Shown: positions 59,501 to 64,000 of the stretch, one piece after another
How the letters are laid out: each line of letters opens with the position of its first letter
How positions within the stretch are numbered: position 1 is the stretch's first letter
Assembly (NCBI RefSeq): GCF_000002985.6
Contig: NC_003280.10
Location: 11,652,501-11,716,500 of the forward strand
Length of the DNA stretch: 64,000 nt
From: Caenorhabditis elegans
Lineage: Eukaryota > Nematoda > Chromadorea > Rhabditida > Rhabditidae
Reading direction: 5' to 3'
Notes under the pieces: model-generated
Told to the model about the DNA's origin: nothing
What the model saw: the letters and a program-made list of their open reading frames with translations, nothing else
The model's database searches: none
Position numbers and translations under genes: made by a program

Positions 59501-60995
59501 CAAGTAAATTCGACCAATGTTATTGTGTTCCACAAATATTTACCCAAAAAAAAAGTGGCACAACTAGGATTTTTCTTCTACAGTAACCAAATAGGAAAAG
59601 TAGAAAAATACGAAGAAAAATGAAATCTAAAAATTACTGTATTCCAGGTCGAATTGGCCGCTAGAAAGGAGAATCCAGTACCATTGTCATGGGGAGTTGG
59701 AGAAGGTGGCAAAGAAACAACTGATCCGACGAAGGTTCTGTATGGAGGAGGACTACTTCCATTGGGTGGAGTCGAAGTTAGCGGTATGATCAGAACACTT
59801 ATGTTGTTAGAAATGTATAGAAACAAAAAATTCAAATTTGCCAAAAGTTTTCAGCGAAAAAGTGGCGATAACTCAACTTTCGCAAATCATAAAATTCACT
59901 AGCACTTTTACTGAAAAATCAAAAATTTTTTGGTTATTTATTTCGCATTATTATATGTGTAAGTTGTCTAAACTTTGGAAATCTGATTTTCCTGACCGCC
60001 GAAACTTTCAGTTTTTTCAGAAAAATTGAAAAAAAAATTCTAAAATAAATGTTTCAATTTCCAGGCGGCTACAAGGGATATGGTCTGAGTTCGATGATCG
60101 AGATATTCTGTGGAATATTGGCTGGAGCTCATTGGGGTCCTCACGTTCGAAAATGGATGAGCACAAAGTCGGAAGCTGATTTGGTTCGTTTTTTTTTCGA
60201 AATTTTTTTAGATTCGGGAATTTCAGTTTAATAGTCGTAATTAGATTTTCTATAAAAAAACTTCTTTCTAAAGTTCAAAGGTTACTGTAAAATATTCCAA
60301 ATGTTTCATATTGTGTTCTCGCAATTCAGTGATACGCGTGTTTAAAGGTGCACGGATTTATACGGATGAGTCTCGCAACGAAAAAATCCGAATACATCCG
60401 TGCGTCGATTTGAAAAGCCTGAAATTTTCTGAATAAGTCAGTCATTTATCTTTTTTTGAAATCTTCAAATAAAATTTATTTCCAGGGACAATGCTTCGTG
60501 GCAATCGACCCAGAAGCCTTCGCACCAGGCTTTGCAGACCGACTTCAGGACTTTATGCAGACGATGAGAGCACTGCCAACGGTAAATTCTTTATTTCTTA
60601 CAATCTTCAAAAAAACCAATTAGATCAAAATTTTTCTGTGTCCAGAGATCACAGGTCGCCGTTTATTCGAATTAGCGAGTGTACCAATTTGGCGCTAACA
60701 TTGTAAATGTTCAATTTTTTGTTAATTTCAGTCATCACCTTCGTTCAAAGTGGAAGTCGCCGGGGATATGGAAAGACGTCACGAGGCGCTTGTGGAACAA
60801 CTAGGGGGAATCCCATATCACAAGAATCAGATCACTTTCGTGGTGGGTTACTGTAGATTTGGCCCATAATAGGCTTAAAATCACAAATAACACAACAAAA
60901 AAAAGAGAAAAATTTTCGATTTTCCAAAATTTTCCCATTTTCAGAACGATCTAGCCGCCAAGCTTGGAGTGAAAACCGTCGACCTGGTTCAATAA
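53545..60995 (+). CDS. Ldh2-type malate/L-lactate dehydrogenase
   Basis: Nine exons (53545-53703, 54083-54209, 54260-54510, 54808-54960, 59648-59783, 60065-60183, 60486-60581, 60732-60842, 60945-60995) give 400 residues. The family is the Ldh2/YlbC type of NAD(P)-dependent 2-hydroxyacid dehydrogenases, unrelated in fold to classical lactate dehydrogenase. Signatures are [29 protein letters not shown] (catalytic His region), [13 protein letters not shown] and [13 protein letters not shown]. The first exon encodes a basic leader ending [11 protein letters not shown], which looks like a mitochondrial presequence (RxYS cleavage pattern); a downstream ATG at 53665 would give a form without it. The exact substrate cannot be told from sequence. 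Intron 4 is 4.7 kb and contains a complete methyltransferase gene on the other strand. I recall the locus as VF13D12L.3, without a search. Confidence 0.85.
54541..54752. mobile_element. MITE-like element, one end eroded
   Basis: It begins ggtctcgacacgcaaaagag with tgtgccttcaaagagtactg, and its right inner arm is acagtaatctttaaaggcgc. The final gagacc end is lost. It lies in an intron of the dehydrogenase gene. Confidence 0.6.
55156..56864 (-). CDS. Cyclopropane-fatty-acid-synthase-like SAM methyltransferase
   Basis: Six exons on the minus strand (56746-56864, 56176-56699, 55851-56124, 55676-55805, 55409-55599, 55156-55306) join exactly in frame into 462 residues. Hallmarks of the cyclopropane fatty acid synthase/mycolic acid methyltransferase family: [20 protein letters not shown] with SSALFD, the SAM-binding loop [43 protein letters not shown] and [14 protein letters not shown]. 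In bacteria the enzyme adds a methylene from SAM across the double bond of phospholipid acyl chains; substrate in the worm is unknown. Catalytic-loop regions appear intact. The first ATG (56862-56864) lies one base after a CAG acceptor, so there is a spliced leader exon near 56949 or a trans-splice. The gene is nested antisense in the dehydrogenase intron. Confidence 0.88.
56865..57194 (-). promoter_or_regulatory. 5' leader and promoter of the nested methyltransferase gene
   Basis: A GTAAGT donor on the minus strand at about 56948 suggests a non-coding first exon (about 56953-57000 and upstream) that splices to 56865. No specific regulatory motif is recognised. Confidence 0.4.
57195..58107. 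repeat. GCCTAC-type repeat blocks in the dehydrogenase intron
   Basis: Clusters such as ctacctaccgcctacctacc (57196), tgcctacacgcctgcctacc (57348), tgcctacctctgcatacgtg (57474), at 57606-57655 and at 57745-57800, plus an inverted cluster (aggtaggcaggc) at 58081-58107. Spacers between blocks repeat 'ttttctctaatttgaag.aaattc.agt', so the whole 140-180-bp unit is tandemly repeated about four times. Confidence 0.75.
58108..59647. other. Remainder of the long dehydrogenase intron
   Basis: No exon is supported here. It contains a ccaccaccaccgtcgtcg block at 58298-58316, a solo arm of the nep-1-intron repeat family (58775-58860), and otherwise AT-rich sequence. Confidence 0.5.
58775..58860. repeat. 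Solo arm of the 'gcgtattgc...gcgaaaactac' repeat
   Basis: gaatgcgtattgcacaacat ... gcgcgaaatatctcgaagcg ... aaaactacagtaa matches the arms at 2117-2372. Confidence 0.65.
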
Positions 60996-61520
60996 TTCCA
61001 CAATTTTTTTAAAAAAAATTTTCATGTACTTTTTGTAAGCATAGGATCTATTTTCGTCATGTATATTTTTTCCCGAATTTTTTTTCAATTTATAAATTTA
61101 TCTCTCACAACCCACTCAATCATCCCATCTCTCTCTCGCAGCTCATTCACCATCTTTTTCTCAGCTGACAAAAGCATTCTCTGTGATAAATGGAGCCACC
61201 AGCACCACGTCACTGCGTCTCTAAGATGCATGTAGTGCACAAAAACAGCTGCTCGCGCCTGTCGCCTTGAGTGAGCCACGAGCACTAGGCACAGCAAGCA
61301 GTACGCCTTCTGCAGAATAGCGGATTCCCGTGGTCACACCACATTTCCGAAAAGGGCCTCGTTTTCTGTTTATTCCAGGCCATTGAGCCCTCTCTCCGGC
61401 AGAGCAGAAGAGCGCTGACGTAGCATTTTCCATTAAATATCACATTTTATAAACATTTTTCGTTTCCGTTTTTGGAGCCGCAGAGTCAAAGGCCGCCGAA
61501 CACGAGCAGCTACAAAAAAA
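60996..61520 (+). promoter_or_regulatory. 3' end of the dehydrogenase gene and promoter of the next gene
   Basis: 61090-61500 is clearly less AT-rich than its surroundings. It contains two CAGCTG E-boxes (near 61162 and 61248) and a ctctctctcgcag tract. It precedes the membrane protein gene and is likely its promoter. A leader exon may lie within it. Confidence 0.4.
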
Positions 61521-64000
61521 ATGTATGAAGAAGAAGTCGAAGGATGCTCAAAGTATAAACCGACGATGAGGGTGAGTCTGTCTTCCCTTCCCCGTTGAAG
61601 AACTTCGACTAATTAAAATCTCGTCGAGGTTTCCGGTGCACTGGAGATCTCCAATTTTTGAGAAACTGCATACTTTTTTTTGTATTTTTGCAAACTGAAA
61701 ATTCGTCGTTTTCTGGAAATTTAAAAAATTGCAAAAAATGGTAAGTTTTGTTTTTGATTTTGGGGAAAACATCATTTAAAAAAGCAATCATTCTATTAAT
61801 TTTTCAATATGCTAAGCTGAAAAATCTCGAGAATTTTTGTAGCGCACTTGCAACGCCTTAAAGTGCATACAGTGTCAGGTTGTCCCATAACGGTTTGATC
61901 TACAATAAATGCGGGAACTTTTGCCCAGAAAAGTGTGACGTCAGCACGTTCTTAACCGTTCTTAACTCTTGTTTCCCGCATTTTTTGTCGATCACACCGT
62001 GATGGGACACTCTGACACCACGTGAAATTGGATGTATTTCAAATAATGAATCTGGAAAGATTTTTTGCAAATTATTCTAAAAATACTAGTTTCTACTAAA
62101 GAGCATTCTGCCTCGACATTTTTTTCTCCATTCACCAAAGTCCACAAAACATTTGTCAAAATTCACCATTTTGATATCCCAAGGGTGATTTTCCAGCTAA
62201 ACTAAACACTTTACGACGTTCTTTTGATACTTCGAATTAGAGGAATAAGTATTAAAATTGGTTGAACAAAAAATGTTCCACAAGTTTTTCAAATTAAGAT
62301 AGGAATTTAAAATTAAAATCTTCGAGATTCTTCTTGCACTGACTTAAAACAGCAACTTTCTAAAACTTTATAAATGAAGCTGCGGCCGACGTTTCCCGGG
62401 TTCCGCGCGCTTCTGCTTCGGTCGGCGCACCCTTTCACACGCTAATTGATATGCCGCGCGGAACCCGCAATTTGTCGGCTGCACTAAAGAATTTTACATT
62501 TTCGTTTTTAACCACTTTTAAGTTCCCTATCGTAGCGGATGGGGATAATGATACCTAGTATCATGGGAGCTTTACATCGATTTCAACGCGATGTGAAACT
62601 TGGCCATCCTTTATGTATTCTAAAAGACAGGATTCGATTGAGTCCGCGCTCAGAAGAGCATCCTTGGCCATCCTTAAAACTCCCACCGCTACAATAATTT
62701 TGGCAAAAAGGGTTCCGAAAGAGATCCGAAAAGCTTAATATGAAGATTTCTCTGGGATCTAGAAAACAGTTTTCTGTACACACTCGTATCAAATGTTATA
62801 TTTCCAGTTTGCTGCAATCGTGGTCGCCACAGTGATCCTGATGTCCGAAGTTTCTCTAGCAATTTTCGAATATATCCATTGTCGAGTTGATGGGAATCCA
62901 TTGTCTGCGGTTTTTGCAGGTAATTCTGAGAAACATGGTGCATTGAAATTCATTTCAAATCATAATTTTCAGCGATATTCACATTCCACTCGCTTTTTAC
63001 CACATTCTACATTATCGGGGCTTTCCGTTTAGTCGAATGTTTGATGGTACCATGGCTCACATTACAGGTACATATAACGAAAAGAAACCACGAGCATCAC
63101 GTTTTTCTCGGCCCCGAGTTTTCTCTGTCAAGCAGCCGGGGAGTCTCTAAAAAATTTAAATCAACAAATTCCAGTTAATATTTCTAACAACATTTGCAAT
63201 GTTTGTCGTTGTCTGGTGGATTGCTACACTGTTATCCATATTCAATTTAGTTCAATATTATCATACTCCAAGTGATCGTGAGTTTATTTTTTTGTTGTTT
63301 TATAAAAATTGTAAAATTGTAAAATATTTTATTTCCTATTTTTCTGTATTTTTGTAGTTGAAAATATTTGGGTATCTTCAAAACAAACAGAGTTATGAGC
63401 TAGCAAATGTAAACATAGTAACATGTTGCATCGAAGAATTTGGCAGCGAATATTTTGCCCGTGCTTATTTTTATAAGAAAAATTTAAACTGACAATTTGT
63501 TCATTCCAAAATTTTATATATTTGTAATTGAAATGTTTTAGTAATTTGTCAATTGGTAAAATATTTGTTATTTGCGTGACTATATTTTTATAGTTGAAAA
63601 CTTTTTGATATCTGTGAAATGAGCCGAGATATGAGCCGCCAAATGTGAACATTGAACATGGTGCCTCGGAGAGTAAAGCTTTGGCAGCACATATGCCGGT
63701 GGCCCTTGGCTTTATCACATCATTAAAACTAACACAATGAAAATATTGCCTGTTTTTCTATATTTTTGGAGTTGAAAAGTTCTGAATATCTTTAAGACTA
63801 ACCTGCTGCGACTCATGGTGCATCGAAGAGTTGCTCTCAAAGTTTTGGTTGCTTATACCTTGGCTTTATCACAAAAACATCAACTGGCAAAATATTTTAC
63901 CTGGTTTTCTACATTTTGAAGTTAAAAATATACTTAAATTTATAATATTAACCTAGATAGAAGATGTCAAAGTAGAAGGAATAATTACCAAAATTTCTTA
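61521..64000 (+). CDS. Multi-pass membrane protein of unknown family (5' part)
   Basis: Exons 61521-61571, 62808-62919, 62973-63067 and 63175-63277 join in frame from MYEEEVEGCSKYKPTMR. Three hydrophobic segments follow: FAAIVVATVILMSEVSLAIF, TFHSLFTTFYIIGAFRLV and LIFLTTFAMFVVVWWIATLL. The visible part is about 120 residues and ends at a GTGAGT donor (63278); no further exon is apparent before the window ends, so the gene continues to the right. The topology (short acidic cytosolic N-terminus and closely spaced helices) recalls small four-helix nematode membrane proteins, but I do not recognise the family. The first intron is 1.24 kb and contains two inverted repeats. Splice sites and phases are consistent. 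Confidence 0.68.
61872..62018. mobile_element. 147-bp inverted-repeat element (MITE-like)
   Basis: The left arm gtgtcaggttgtcccataac ... caataaatgcgggaa and the right arm ttcccgcattttttgtcgat ... gtgatgggacactctgacac are inverse over about 46 bp with a roughly 55-bp loop. It lies in intron 1 of the membrane protein gene. Confidence 0.8.
62381..62483. repeat. GC-rich inverted repeat
   Basis: tgcggccgacgtttcccggg + ttccgcgcg pairs with cgcgcggaacccgcaatttg + tcggctgca across about 45 bp. It is a GC-rich island in an AT-rich intron. Confidence 0.75.
63320..63960 (+). repeat. Diverged tandem repeats in the last visible intron
   Basis: The order 'tttctgtatttttgtagttgaaaa', 'gagttatgagc', 'tgttgcatcgaagaatttgg' recurs in weakened form from about 63325, 63575, 63755 and 63900. 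Shared words include 'tagttgaaaa', 'ggtgc.tcg.agag' and 'cttggctttatcaca'. Confidence 0.6.

Noticed and set aside
1..64000. tRNA, rRNA or snoRNA genes
   Set aside because: I looked for cloverleaf-like segments with A/B boxes and for rRNA-like blocks and saw none convincing; a covariance-model scan (tRNAscan-SE, Infernal) would be decisive.

Overview
The window looks like Caenorhabditis elegans nuclear DNA. Introns are mostly 45-55 bp with TTTTCAG-type acceptors, several start codons sit right behind such an acceptor (the trans-splicing pattern), intergenic DNA is AT-rich, and nematode-type inverted repeats and Tc-like elements are scattered throughout. The gene order (rad-23, rpn-12, nep-1, trr-1, a dymeclin, a sideroflexin, threonyl-tRNA synthetase, xpf-1, inositol-phosphate synthase) matches what I recall of C. 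elegans chromosome II around cosmids ZK20, C47D12 and VF13D12L. That placement is from memory and was not searched. All exon boundaries were read by eye from splice signals and reading-frame continuity. Nearly all multi-exon models close exactly in frame.

Left part, 1-9300. The 5' end of rad-23 (minus) and all of rpn-12 (plus) diverge from a 398-bp shared promoter that carries one SKN-1-like site. nep-1, a neprilysin-family metallopeptidase, converges on rpn-12. About 4.6 kb of gene-poor DNA follows. It holds a MITE-like inverted repeat, a 33-bp minisatellite, an internally deleted Tc1/mariner-like element with C/G homopolymers in its ends, and GCCTAC-type repeats.

Middle, 9300-36470. trr-1 (TRRAP-like, about 4,045 residues, 22 exons, minus) diverges from a dymeclin gene (plus). 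The dymeclin gene converges on a sideroflexin gene (minus). Next come an intact F-box gene (plus), a small single-pass membrane protein gene (minus) and a 3.7-kb repeat-rich gap with a 160-165-bp tandem repeat.

Right part, 36470-64000. This is the most unusual architecture in the window. Three consecutive plus-strand genes each carry one complete minus-strand gene inside an intron: a BTB-BACK-Kelch gene hosts tars-1 (threonyl-tRNA synthetase), xpf-1 hosts inos-1 (inositol-3-phosphate synthase), and an Ldh2-type malate/lactate dehydrogenase gene hosts a cyclopropane-fatty-acid-synthase-like methyltransferase gene. The Kelch gene and xpf-1 are only 167 bp apart and look like an operon. tars-1 has an upstream exon that supplies an in-frame mitochondrial presequence. 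The window ends inside a multi-pass membrane protein gene with a long repeat-bearing intron.

Functionally the window is a mix of housekeeping genes: proteasome delivery and lid, chromatin acetyltransferase scaffold, Golgi protein, mitochondrial carrier, aminoacylation, nucleotide excision repair, inositol synthesis and lipid modification. I see no prokaryotic features, CRISPR arrays, rRNA or tRNA genes. The unusual signals lie in gene architecture (nested genes, dual targeting, shared promoters) and in repeats, not in a new multi-gene system.
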